From Filobasidium wieringae (lineage: Eukaryota; Basidiomycota; Tremellomycetes; Filobasidiales; Filobasidiaceae), in contig BCIV01000013.1 of the NCBI GenBank assembly GCA_001600055.1, forward strand, positions 62,001-126,000: a stretch of DNA of 64,000 nucleotides, written 5' to 3'. The translations under genes were made by a program, and so were the position numbers. How positions within the stretch are numbered: the first letter of the stretch is position 1; each line of letters opens with the position of its first letter. Positions 10,048 through 22,400 of the stretch are shown here, one piece after another. The notes under the pieces are model-generated. The model ran no database searches and was not told where the DNA came from. It worked only from the letters and a program-made list of their open reading frames with translations.

Positions 10048-12857
10048 ATGCTCGTTCGCGCAGCCAAACAGGTTAGGCGGGTTTCTGCCATAATCCTGCA
10101 GGAGAGATCGGCGTCTGTATCATCGTTTGACAAGAGCAAGGCAAACGGGAGTTACATACCGTCTTCAGTTGCGAGAAGACCTGGCTTCGTTAGCCGGGTC
10201 TTGCCGAAGTAAGTACCAAACAACTCCGATACTGATATCTGTACTAATTAGCAGGGTTTCGATCTCAAGGTTGCATCGTGTCCTGTACGGGTACACCGAA
10301 GCTACGCCAGAAGGTCAAGCAGTAGTGGGATCATGGCAAAATCTATGGCCTGGACAGAAGTGGCCTCCATATGACGACGGTCCTCTAAAAGTTCTCGATC
10401 GACTAACTCCAGATGCCAGGAAGCTGCTCTTGACTCACTCGTCAGTGAATTCGGCGTCGAATTATGAGGAACTGGAATGGGTGGGAGATGCCGCTGTGGA
10501 GTTGATGGCTAGGAGGATGATATACAAGCATGCGGCTCATCTCACTCTGACGCAAAAGAGTGTGAGTCCTGGCTTTGCTTGCAGATCGTTACCAGTTGGA
10601 AGCTAACCTGTAGATGTATTAGCAACTTTGCAGCTCAATGGTACGGAAAACAGCACTCTCTCGTATTGCCTTGTCGATAGGTATAGCACAGCATATCGCT
10701 GTCAAACCTGAAGTTTTATCCCAAAGTGTACTGGAAGACGTCATGGAATCCCTTCTAGCCGTAATGACGGAGGAACTTGGAGACAGAGAGGCGTATGAAT
10801 GGTTCGAGCCGATCTTCTTGGAGTTGCTGATGGACAACAAGAGGAGAATGTTTGGAAATTTGGAAGCCGCAACCGCACAGAAGGTCAAGACGGACAGCGT
10901 CCAGACCCTTTTCTTAAGAATACGCGATCGCTGGATTACGCTGTTCAAGGCAAAGTACAAGGCCTTCCTTCTGATGAAGAGGACATGGCAGAAACGGTTG
11001 GCACGCTTATGGAGCAAGGAACGTGCTTCAATCGTATACGTTCGGCCTCCCGCAAGACGGCCTCGAAACGTTCAGGTCAGAAACCGGATCGGTCGACGAA
11101 CACAGGGGAAGGCTGCTCTGGAACCTGTTCAAGTACCAGTATCGCCAAAAATCGCCAAATACAAACCAACGAAGCAGCTCACCAGAAAGCAAAAAAAGCA
11201 AGTCCTGGAAGCTGAAGTACGAGAGAAGCTACAGAAGCTAGCAGAGCAACAAAAACAGCGAGAAGAGAAGCTGAAGAGTGAGAAACTCGCAGCTGATGCC
11301 CGAGCAAAAGAGCAGAAAGTAGCAGAAGAGAAAGCAGCGGATGACGCGGTCGAAATCGAGAAACTGGTAGCGGCTGATTTGAAAGCCAAGCAGCTGAAAA
11401 TTATAGAGCAAAAACGGCTCGATGAAAAGGCCAAAATGGAAAAAGCGGAACAACAGTCAAAGCGAGATAAGATTGCTAACGCTCTGAAAGCCGAACGAGT
11501 AGCGAAGGCGGCTGCAGCTCTGAAAGTGAAACAAGCTGCCAAGGAACAATCGAAACGAGATAAGGCTGCCTCTGCATCGAGGGTCGAGCAGACTATGATG
11601 CCACAATCGAAGGGAGATCAGGGCGCCGCAGCTACCCAAGGCAAATCGGTAACTAAGTCGATCGTGGAACAGGAAGCAAATCCGCAAACATCAAACGCTA
11701 AACCAAAAATAGAAGGCTCTCTGATAGTACCGAATTCACTATCGGTCCCGCAGATCCGCCATATATCGCATCCTCAGCTAGCTCTTATGGGTCAAGAGAT
11801 TGCGCGCAATACACCCACGTCACCCGGCCGCTTTGAAAACGCGGCGCCTTCCTCTGTATCTTCTATCGCTACACTTGCTGAAAAGCGGTCGGAAACTAAG
11901 GGATCGACCGACACGACAATCAAGCTCAATACTGTCAAGCAGACTTCAAATCCGACTACTGCCTGTGCCGAACTTCCTCTAGAGAGTGTGAACACCGAAT
12001 TGAGCTCTACGGTATTGACTCAAATGGAGGTCACGCCTACGGAATCTACCTCTACAGCAGACGTAGTTTCGTCGGCGCAGCTAGCAAGTGTAGCACCGCC
12101 TGCCAAGGTTCTCAAATGCCTTCCACTGGAGGAAGTAACCGAACACCAGCCAAGGGAGACTGACATCGGTACCGGGTCAGCTCTTGCAGGGAAATCTATC
12201 AGTGACAATGGAGCAAAGTCTGAAGGATCTAGTGGGATCATCGCCATCCACGCTTCTCACACTAGTAGAGTGCCATTGGTAGAGCCTGTTCTTGATCAGG
12301 ACACTGTCTGTCTCACGGTCGATACGACGCAAACGGAGGCGTTGAAGCCTGACAGTCCCAAGAGTGACAAAGAAAAGCCAGCGCAAACCGTATCGCACCA
12401 AATAACTACAGGAGACAGTGTTAGGTCTCCATCCCAAGCATTGCAAACAAGTATACCTCAAACGAGCAATGAGCCTGCCGGCGCACCCGTATCGCCTGTA
12501 TCTACCACTGTTGCACAAGAAAAAAAGAAAGAAAGAAAGATACGAAAAAGGCGAATGCTTCTCAAGTTTCAAAATCCGGAGGCTGAAACTCTACCCTTAT
12601 CGACACTGAATGAATACTGCGTTCTCAGTGGCTATAACATTAGAACAACTGTGACGGAGAAGAGTCCAGGTTCCTGGGAAGGAGGCGTGGTGATCGATGG
12701 ATTCGGTCAAGAGCTGTGCACAGGCTCGACCAGGGCAGCAATCGTCAATAATGCCGCAAAAGCTTTCATGAGACCTGGAAGACTGAAACCATCCGGACTG
12801 GCAGTGAAACGAGCACAACTTGAAGAATTCCAGGGGGTACAGGCCATTCAGGGCTAG
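10048..12857 (+). CDS. RNase III family endoribonuclease with long charged linker and C-terminal dsRBD-like domain
   Basis: Predicted double-strand-specific endoribonuclease. Exons 10048-10208, 10255-10561 and 10623-12857 give 900 aa. The RNase III domain (about residues 90-260) has LLLTHSS, the signature NYEELEWVGDAAVE and the second acidic helix VLEDVMESLLAVM. The catalytic Glu/Asp pairs of active RNase III enzymes are therefore retained, unlike in mL44-type ribosomal relatives. About 550 residues of linker follow. Its first half is a highly charged Lys/Glu/Ala coiled-coil-like tract; the second is Ser/Thr/Pro-rich. The last 90 residues (PLSTLNEYC.., GGVVIDGFGQELCTGST, NNAAKAFM) look like a dsRNA-binding fold. 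The N terminus is basic and could target mitochondria. It has one RNase III domain only, so it is not a canonical Dicer. Confidence 0.8.
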
Positions 12858-12974
12858 TTCGGCAGCAGGTTGTGAACATTATTAATTGTAGCAGTACTGT
12901 AACTGTAAATACTTGTAGGCTTCCCGATGAGATACATGTCCGCTCGCATACCGCTGGCCAAATCATATGACAGT

Positions 12975-15900
12975 CTATCGTAACTGATCCGAAGCCTCGG
13001 AGATCAACCTGTGTGCGCAGTTCTAATCAATACACGCTCGATAAATGCATGTTTAGCTGGACTGACCTCAACCAGACATTCCCGCCCAAAGACTTTTCTC
13101 GTACAATCTCAAACGGACCTTTATGAGCTTGGATCTTGTTTCCCTCGGGAGTTCGTCCCAAGCGGCGCAGAAGTTCTTTCCTTCCTTCGGCGGTTCCTTC
13201 TGCTTCGATACTGACCATGCCGTACCACTCTTCTACCGCCTGATGCCTGGTTTGTGGTGTGATCTGGAAGCCTATTACGTGCAGGTACCGCTTGGCTGTG
13301 ACTTTATCACCTCGAGTGGTAGTGATATCGCTCCGGGCGAACGCGAGACGCAGGGTGTCTGCAGCCGCGTCTGCCCAAGGTCCTAGATCGAGGTGTATCA
13401 CATAACGTCCAGCAAACAGCAAAGGATAGTAGAACGATGGCGGGATCGTGAAAGCGTCTAGATATCCAGGAAGATGACCTTGTTCGGCATATCTATATTC
13501 AAGCGGGCAGAGGAAAGGTTGCATGGTAGGTATGTAAAGCATGATGTTGCGAGGGATGAGAGGTTCCGAAAGAGCGGTGTTGACTATCACGTCACCGAGT
13601 CGTAGCTTGCCCCAGGCCCCACATCGTTCGAGTTCGGATCTCGCTCTCCTTGCACCCTCGGCGCATGGCCAAGTTGGAATTTCTGGCGAAAGGGGCACGA
13701 AGATCCTCAATACAGGGGTACGGTCGACGACGTATGGCAATGGCTTGTCAAACGCAGGTTCTATCACTTCTGGCGTCCGCGCGCCCCAACGCCCATAGTC
13801 TGGTGAATTGTTGTGATTCGTCCGATCTCCATTCATGCTGGTGATACGCAGACCTGAAGCGATAGTTGGAGAATGGCGCCCGGCTCCAGGCCGACCCCAA
13901 CTCGATCCGACTTCGCTGCTGGGAGGTCGCTTACCGAAACGCGGTAGGGACGGAACGATCGATTGCGTGTCGCCGTATCTACTTCGAGGAGCGATGGATT
14001 CTTCGACGGAAAAGATCGATCCCGGTCGACTTCCACTCTCTGAAAAGGTCCTAGATCGTGAGGTCTGAGGATCCCCGTAGCCCTTGAAAACGTAACGTTT
14101 TGCCGATGGGAAAGAGACGGGTGGGAACTTTTTCTGAACGCCACTCATTGGAGTAAATGCCGAACTCGACATGGCTGGTGAAGTAAGTGCCGTCCCCTGA
14201 CTCGACACGCTTCCCCTTCTAGCTTTACCCGTCCATGAGATGATGGATGCGGAGCCTATCGAACTTCTCCTACGATGTTTTTGCGCCGCGCTGACTGGAG
14301 GCGGTGCCGAGGGGGCAATGGTCTCGATCTGATCGACATCGTTCTTGGGAGCGCCTAGGGGCTCGGGCATGACCAATTCGAACGGTCTCTCCGCTCGAGG
14401 GATATGCGACGGTCGGGAGGGCGCGCCAGAATCCCACCCTGATCCAGGACCTTTTCGGTTCGGGCCCGAACTCGCGATGCTCAGGCTTGAAACGGATTTC
14501 GGCATACCAGTGGAAGCTAGGGTCATTTCGTCTTCAAAAGGGAAAGGAGGAGTCGAAGGGAAAGCGTCGATCGGAAGGGCTCGCAGGAAGAGTACGACGA
14601 GGGTGTATGATAGACACAGATGCTGTAGTAATGGCTGGAAATGTTGAGGATAGGTCACATAGGCCTCGGCATTGTGGAGCAGGGATTCGACTGTGGTCGC
14701 GCATCGTCAGTCGATGGGAGGATGGGATGCCCAGAGCCAGACTTACGGAACCCTTCCCAAACGCCTAACCCAGGCCATTGAGGCACGTCCCTAGGAACGA
14801 TCGACAACCCCCAATTCCGTACCACCCATTTCCCCACCACCTCCCCACTGACCTCTTTTCTCGCATCCTTGTCCACTGAAGTCAACAGCGCCAAGAAACT
14901 AGGGATATTCAGATGAGGCAACAACGCTGCCTGAACCCCTTCTTCCCGAAGGAGATCCCTCAACACCGCGGGTCCCGTTCTTCGATGCTCCGAACGATAC
15001 CTAGCGAGCTCAGGTTTGAAGGGGGAAGAGAATCCGTCTTGCTGAGGCACGGGGGAACGAGATGGAGAAGCCCGATAAGCGGATGATTTCGGTTTAGGTT
15101 TAGGTCGGTTCAGGATACTCCCATCCCTTCCCAAATCGTACTGCCGTGGTGTGGGGGAGACGGGTCCCTTTCCCTTTTCACCGTATTGAACGATCTCTTG
15201 CTCATCCCGATCATTCGATCGGCGAGAACTCATCTCCTGCACAATAGTCTCCACTGCGAAATCCGTCGGGGTCCTAGCCTCATCCTCCGCCCTCCCCTGG
15301 TTCAATACCGGCCCGCTCGATCCGGGGATAGTCAAGGTCGGTCTCCTCAAGCTCCTCTCCGGTCTAGGTGGGGATCCTATAACAGGCAAAGCGTTCGCGT
15401 GCACAGATTGTTGCGTGCTCGTGATCGTCGACGATGTCTGAATCGATGGAACTCCAAGGGAAGCTTTCCTCATGGGTAACCCGCCCTGATCCAAAGGAGA
15501 ACTCGACACCCTCCCTCCTCCCCCCGCCCCGAGCGGACTTGACCGAGCAGGCGATCCAGGTCGTTCAGAGATCATCGGGGAAGGTTCTCTCTTGAAGTAA
15601 GAACCGGGTGGTCCCCCTGAAGGAGAAGAAGCGGAGACCGATCTCCCCTGACCCGACCCCGATCCTGTAGAGAGGTTCGATACGCTTGGCGAAGGTCTTC
15701 TCGAGATCCCCTCCCCCGGGGTCGAAGCGGGGGCGTTGGACGATCTCAACGAGGTGTTGGAAGGGTGTGATCTAGCGATAACATGAACGCTAGGTCCGAG
15801 ATTCATTCCCCCCATGGAAGGCGATTTCACGGGAGATTTTGGACCTCCAAATTGAACCGCCGGACCGGAGACGGATCGGTAGTTCCCAGAACGTGAGGAA

Positions 15901-17080
15901 ACCCTTTGAGGAAGATCGGGGCGATTGGGAGCCTGGGTTTGTCTTGCCTGACCGGTCAATTGTCTCGAGGGGGAGCTAGACCCGGATCGGGCTTGAGTTC
16001 CGGGTCGGATGTATGAACTGGGGGGTGAGCTGCTTAGTGCAGGGGCCATCGGAACGGGTGCAGGTACGGCTGTGGGTGTGGGTGTGGGTGCGGGTGAGGG
16101 GGAAGGAGAGGTCCTACCCAGTCCTGGAGCGGTATGCAATTGTAATCGAGGTAAAGGTTTCTCCCCTCCTCCTTGCTGCGTTTGCGTTTGCGTTTGTGTC
16201 GAGGGAGTTGGCAATGATGACTGTTGATAAACCACAACCGGTTCTCCCATCCCGTTCTTCTCTCCCTTCTCCCCCCGAAATCCCGGTGGTAAATCAGGTA
16301 CCCCCGGAACCCCAGCAAGATCGAACCTAAACGTCGAATGAGTGGGCGGGGCTGAATTGGGCGAATAGTAGTTCCCCGGTAAGACTTCTTCTATCGGGTG
16401 CGGATGTGGGAGTGCGTGTGCGTGTGCGTGTGCGTGTGGATGGTGGTTCGATTGCGATTGAGGTGGAGGTCGAGATTGAGGATGCACAGGTTGAAGCGCC
16501 TGCAACGTCGAATGCGGGGAGATGGACGATAACGTGAAATCGGCTGTTCCCCTCGACCCATAGGATAACACACACCGACGCACCGAGAAAAACAAAGACG
16601 ATCGAACACATCAGTCCCGTGCCCTCGAACAACGAATCCAACCGAACCCGAGCAGGTGGACTCACTCTGGATCCTAGCGGGGGGGGATTTCTTCGTCCCC
16701 CCTGTACCCGTGCTCGCACCCGAAGCAGCGGCAGCGGCACTCGAGGTAGGGGCTAGGAGGGGTGGAAGACCGATCAATGGGGATTGGATGGTTTTGAACG
16801 TATCCTTCTTGTCCACCATCGACATTCCCGTTCCTATTGGCATATTCCCATTGACATTGACGTTCATATTCCCATCCCTCCCGCGCGTCCGTGAATCAAA
16901 CTCCTCGAAAGAATCCCCATCCCCATCCCCGTCCTCGTCACCGTCCTCATCATCGGAAGGAGGAGAATCGAACAACTCCCTAGGGAAATCCAGTGCGGTG
17001 CTCCTGATATTGGAGGAAGAGGATGAAGGTGCTGCCCCTGGAGGAAGGGCGTGGGGCTGGATGAGAGGTGGGGGGTTCAT
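12975..17080 (-). CDS. Large conserved low-complexity protein of unknown function
   Basis: Four exons (17080-16666, 16543-14747, 14690-13067, 13008-12975) give 1289 aa. The first 730 residues are Pro/Ser/Gly-rich with Asp-Gly, Gln-Thr and His-Ala repeats. Two regions look ordered. One, around residues 660-770, contains VLRDLLREEGVQAALLPHL, VVGKWVVRNWGLSIVPRD and LLHNAEAYVTYPQHFQPLLQ. The other, the last 250 residues, contains VLRIFVPLS, WGKLRLGDVIVNTAL, FLCPLEYRYAEQGHLPGYLD and DAFTIPPSFYYPLLFAGRYV. I recall similar C-terminal blocks only in uncharacterised basidiomycete proteins. The last 34-nt exon is tentative; without it the frame ends at 13027. No catalytic motif is recognised. Confidence 0.75.
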
Positions 17081-19496
17081 CTGTGCGTGTCGTCGGGTTG
17101 TTATTTCCTTGGATGTCGAATGTCGAGGTTGTCGAGTTTATCGAGCTTGGTGGAATGCTTGTCCGGTTATGCACACCTGGAATTCAACGTTCACAGTTGG
17201 AAACGAATCTTCACAAACCCAAACCCTTCATCCCTGCTTGCTGCTCTCTTCGAATTCGATTTCTCCTCAGCGTCCAACCAGGCAACTTCCAACCAAATCA
17301 ACGAGTCCGAGCAGACGAACAAGCAAGTCCTCCTCCGTTTCGTACGGTGAACGAGAACGACCCGTTCTTCGTTCCTCGTTCGTTTCCTTTTCGTTTCGAT
17401 GGGAGTGGGGGTGGGACCTTCTAGGTTCCTCAGGTATGTTGTTCGGATATGACGAGTCCACGGTCAACGATCCACAGAGCAAGGTTATGGGGAAAGGTGA
17501 TGGGTGAAGAGAGCAGAGGGAAGGGAGAACGAGATGGTGGATGTACGGACCTGGAGATCAGGCTGGACGGATGGAGGGGGAGGGAAATGCGCGTCATCGC
17601 GGTTTGGAATTAGATAATATGCGTTTATGCGTTTTGCAGTATCGAAGCATCAGGGCATCAGGGCATCCAGGTCACAGGTATCGGGCCAGGATTGGGACTG
17701 AACGGTACGACCTCTCCCCCAGCCACTTCTCCTCCTCTTATCATCCATCGATGATTTTGCTAAATAACGATCGGTCAAACAAAGATTTCGGGAACGCACC
17801 GAACGCGTCGAAAGAGATCAAAGAGAATCTAGAACCTGTTGGGCGTTGGGCGTTGGGTGTTGGGTGTTGGGTGTTGGGTGTTGGGCGTTGGTGGCGGGTA
17901 ATTGATATGAACCCGAACGAGCCGAGGTACACGCCCGGTCTTTTCAGGCCAGGATGAACTCCTGCATTTGATTGAAAAGGATCGGAATGCTCCCTCGCTC
18001 GCTTTCGTCCGTTTGTGAAAATCCGTAACGAGGGATGGGGATGGTCGGTTCCTCTTCCCAGATCCGTCGCGTCCGTTGATGATGCTGGCGTTGCTCGTCG
18101 AGGGACCAGGGAAACGAGTGTTCACCGTTCACCGATCGAGACGTCTGGACGTAGTCAATCTACTCGTAACTGCATATTCCCCAGCTCGTCATCTAATCAT
18201 CATGATCATCATCATCATCATCATCCAAAAATCCAATAGAAATCCAAAGAGATCAAGGGGGCAAGGGGACGAGGGACCTCGAGATCCTTATCACAGTTCC
18301 CAGAACGATCACAACCATCTCCCCCGAAAAAGGAGGACCTGCCTTTACCGACCCCAACAAGTGCAACAAGGTTACAAGGCGACAAGGCGACAAGATCAAC
18401 CGCTTATGAACATGAAGAATTTGAAGAACATGCTTGTCTTTCGCGATTCTGGATGAAATCGATTTTGGGAGTTGATTCCCCATCGGGCTTCCATTCCATT
18501 CCTTCCGTTCCTTCCATCTCTGACGGGCTTGAGGGTTGAGGGTTGTCAGTTGAGGGTCGGGGGAGATCGGATATCAGCTTATCAGCTTACCAGAGCATGC
18601 GGCAGGTAATGGGCCGCTGTCGATCGGGAGATCATGAGAGATGAAATGAGCTTGCGAGCTCGATTATATCTCTACCAAAAGCGTGTTGTGTGTCGTGTAT
18701 TTCGAAAACAATCACGTACTCGAGTACGCGAGTACGTCAGCGGCCGTACAGGCAGTTCGTGATTCCCGATGTCTGGAAGGAGGAGGTTGATGAGATGAGG
18801 TCAACGAGGTCGGGATGTTGACTGACGATCTACCCGATCTACCCGATCTGCCCGATCTTCTATCGTTCACGACCGGTCGAGTGACGCCATCACAAGGTAT
18901 CGCTCACACCTTGTATCCTTTTCCCCTTCCTTCCTTCTTCCCTTCCTTACCCTACGCCCTCCCCTTCACCCTTCCTTCACCCTTGACCCACCCACCCACC
19001 CACGAGCGCACGCACACGCACAACCCCCCGTCTCACTCGCGTTTCAAGTCGCCCCACGCGCGAAAAGTATGGTGTTCTTTGTGTTGATCCATGTTCCATG
19101 TTCCATCGTGCTCTTCCATCTGATTTGATCTGATCTGATTTGATTTGATGGGCAATGGGGATTGTTTTTTCCAGATGGAGCGAGTCGTCGATAACTACTG
19201 ACAACTGAGCAACTGAGCAACTGGCGACTGGTGAGTGAGCAACTGGCAATTGAGCAACTGGATGGGATCTGGGCTACGCTCCAGACGTTACTCCAGGTAA
19301 ACGGTCGTACGCAGACAAGGGCGAGGAGGATCCTCCTTTCCGTTTCATCCGATAAGGTTCCCGCTAAAGGACCTTGTACTGGGGAGCTTTATACCGCCCG
19401 CGTCCATTCCCGCTCATTGAGCAATCGATCCAATCAGAACCTCTCAACTGCATCAACATCGACATCGACGTCTACCGCGTCTACCGCGTCTACTCG
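17081..19496. other. Long divergent intergenic region, low-complexity
   Basis: About 2.4 kb between the starts of two divergent genes. It holds several short tandem arrays: a GTTGGG(C/T) minisatellite at 17838-17890, GATCTACCC-type 9-mers near 18832-18860, GATTTGATCT-type repeats near 19120-19150 and ACTGAGCAACTG repeats near 19202-19260. A GTACTCGAGTAC palindrome lies near 18718. Only unrelated short frames occur, and none shows consistent splice-extended coding. It most likely serves as promoter and 5' leader for both genes. Confidence 0.5.
17838..17890. repeat. 7-bp minisatellite GTTGGG(C/T)
   Basis: Seven and a half direct head-to-tail copies of a 7-mer, GTTGGGC or GTTGGGT, followed by a degraded GTTGGTG. 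It sits in the non-coding divergent region upstream of the 1289-aa gene. G-runs at regular spacing could form G-quadruplex-like DNA. It is too short and interstitial to be a telomere. Confidence 0.85.
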
Positions 19497-22400
19497 ATGT
19501 CACGACCCACCTCCCCCCACTGCGTGAGCGTGAGCGGGTGGGACTATCAAGCGGTCGGGACGGTATCCTCCCTCGTCTTCGGGGCAGCGTTCGGTGCGTT
19601 GGTCTGGTCCATCTGGGCCTGGGGGAAGGATAAAGGGCGTGTGAAGAGGGCCTGGGATGGATGGGGCTCGTGAGTCGCTCCATCGTACATCGCTCATAGA
19701 GTTCATAGAGTTCATCTTGCCGATCGATCTCACAGCGCATCACAAACGCAACACTCGAACACACGCCCGACGTCGATCTCGAGATTAAACCTGACCAAGA
19801 CCCTGCTCATGCTCCAAACCCTTCCTCTCCTCGTCACAGTCCCAACAGCCCTCACGCTCTTCCTCCTCCATACCCCCTGTCTCCCGCCCGCATCTGCACC
19901 CAGTCAACGAACAAGGGATCCAGATGTTCCTGAGCTACAGGGCTGGGGCTGGGTCGGGCAAACCTCCATCCTCCGCCTACTACAAACCCTATCCCCCCCC
20001 TCAGGGAGCGAGCAAGAGGGAAGCGTCAGGAAACGATTATGGATCTTCCTCTCCCTTGTTTTCGGGTTGGTCCTCGTCCCCGGTCTTTTGCTCGTGCTTC
20101 GACAGGTGAGACGGGTGAGGCGCGAGATGGGGGTGTGGGAGAGGGAGAGAGGGTGTGCGGGGGAGGAGGTTTGGGTTTTTCGGTGTGACCGTCCGCTGCG
20201 ACAGCAGGAGCGGGAGCGGCGGGAGGGGGAGGAAATGGGTATGGGTAGGAGAGGGATGACAGGGGTGACGGAACAGGAAATAAGAAGTTTAGCTTCGGAT
20301 CATTCCCTCCTCCTCACCCCTTCAGCCGACCCATCCATCCCTCCTCATCCGCCCCAAACCTCTGGCTCTCCCCCTCCCCCTCCCTCTCCTCCCTCTCCTC
20401 CCTCTCCTCCCTCTCCTCCCTCTCCTCCCCCTCCTTCCTCTCCTCCCCCTCCTTCCCCTCCGCCTCTCTCTTCCCCCCCTGCCCCTCCCTCTTTTCCTCC
20501 CGCACCGACAACTCAGACAACTCCCCCAATCGAATCCGGGATAAAATCCATCCACCTGATCCCCCGTACCACCCAGCTAGACCATCTCCTCGCCCAGCGT
20601 GAAGAGGTACTGGGGGAGCTGGAGAGGGCTGTCATGCGGTATGTCGGGTCGTTCAGGGCTGGGTTGGGGCGGGCGGGGCGGGATGGGCAGGGGGCTGGGA
20701 AGGGGGTTGGATTTGGGAATGGGAAGGGGAAAGGGGGATGGGCTTTTTGGGTAAGCGCCCCGTATCTCTCCCCCGATGAAGTTTAACCCCATCTGACCCT
20801 CTTTCCTTTACCTTTCCTTTTTCAAAGCGCAAAAAAACTCAAGGAATCAACGGAATCAACGGGGTCAACGGGGTAAGGGCGCCGGTGGATTACCTAGCTC
20901 CCCGTTCGTTCTACAGGTTAAGACCGTTACCGGAGGTCCCTGGGGGGGATGGGTCGGGGGATCTGGCTCGGGTTCCCTCATTTACTGTGGGCCCCGTCGA
21001 GATGGACCGCGCCAACGTCCCCCCCGACTCCCCCCCACAGACGTTCGAACAACAAGTCCAAAAACGCGTGACAGGGTCCAGGTTCGTAGAGGTCCAAAGG
21101 GACTCGGGGTTCTTCGAGGGGTTGCAGGTGGGCGCGGGGATGTATATTGGATCGGGAGGGGTGCTTCTGCCCGAGGGCGTTCCGGGGACTACGGGGACGA
21201 CGGGGACGACGGGGACGGAGGCGATGACGGAGGGGAGGGAGGGGTCTTTGGGAGGTATTGCGGACGTTGGGGAGGATACCGTCGAGATGCCTAGGCGGCA
21301 AGACGCTGGGAGGGATAGTATTCGGTTCCCCACTCCGGACCATCTCACGTCTGCCCCCACCGACCCGTACTCGTACACATACACCTCCCTCGCACCCCCC
21401 GTCCCGCCTAAACCTAACCGGCCCGTAGCGTACGAACCCATCAAGACCGAATTCCGACGACCCGCCAGGACGCGCAACGGCCTGCCCACCCGCGCCTCCT
21501 CCTCTTTCGTCATGATCAGTGAAGATCCGGAGATATTACAGGGACATCAACCCGTCATCCGACCCGTCTCCGGTGTCTCCCCGTTGGAATTGGGTGGGTA
21601 TTACGAGCGGATCAAACACAATCGGACCCTCCTTGTTCAACTCACGCGTCAAATCGGGGAGGAACGGGGGAGGGTGAGGGAGGATATGAGAAGGGGAAGG
21701 AACGTCGTGGGGGTTTTGATCGTCACTAAGAACCTGCGATTCGACTCGGCCAAGGAGAACAGGGTACCTGCAGTGACTCGCGAAGGGATCATTTGGGATC
21801 GACTTCAACGCGCAAACGGGTCGGAGCTGGGGGTCTGGATGATCTACACCCTGATCACCTTGATCGCCTGTATTCTCGGTCAGTCCCAGTCCCAGATCCA
21901 TTCGTTCATTGTAAAACCCAAAAACCAAGCCACAATCCCGCTACAGTCACTCCGTTCGTCGGGCTAGCGGTGGCGAGCGCTCCCGGGTTGACGCATTACT
22001 TGCCATTCCTCCGCCCCGTGACGCGCGATAACGGGATCGTAGCGGGGATAACGGGAGGGATCGTCCCTTCTCTCGGAATCTCTCTGATCTTGTTCTTTGC
22101 ATGTGAGTTGGTGAAAAGTAGGTCCTGCGCCTGCGCTGTGTGAACGGGGTGTTGAGCTGACGGGAAGAGGGGTTGCGTGAGCAGAGGGATCGAGGTTGTC
22201 CGGGAATGTTACTCATCTACAGAACCGACTGTTGGTTTTGAAGGGGATGAGTTTTCTCCTCGTCAGTTCCTTCCTCTCCTCTTCGTCGTATACCAGTCTG
22301 ACCCCCCCCCCGCCTCTCGCTGCAGATCGTGGCCGGAGGGATCTGGCCCATCCTCTCCGCCTCCTTGCTATACGCAACGGAGCATTTAGATACCGGTACA

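Noticed and set aside
10048..12857. Mitochondrial ribosomal protein mL44
   Set aside because: mL44 has lost the catalytic acids of RNase III, while this protein keeps both Glu/Asp pairs; it is also more than twice the usual length. The basic N terminus keeps mitochondrial location possible.
16656..17507. 283-codon plus-strand frame
   Set aside because: It is antisense to exon 1 of the 1289-aa gene; its composition mirrors the Asp/Gly-Ser repeats of the real strand and shows no domain.
17838..17890. Telomeric repeat
   Set aside because: Interstitial, only about seven units, and the GTTGGGT unit differs from the TTAGGG-type basidiomycete telomere.
17541..18456. Several 70-140 codon frames in the divergent region
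   Set aside because: They run through minisatellites and simple repeats, overlap each other on both strands and cannot be extended by splicing.
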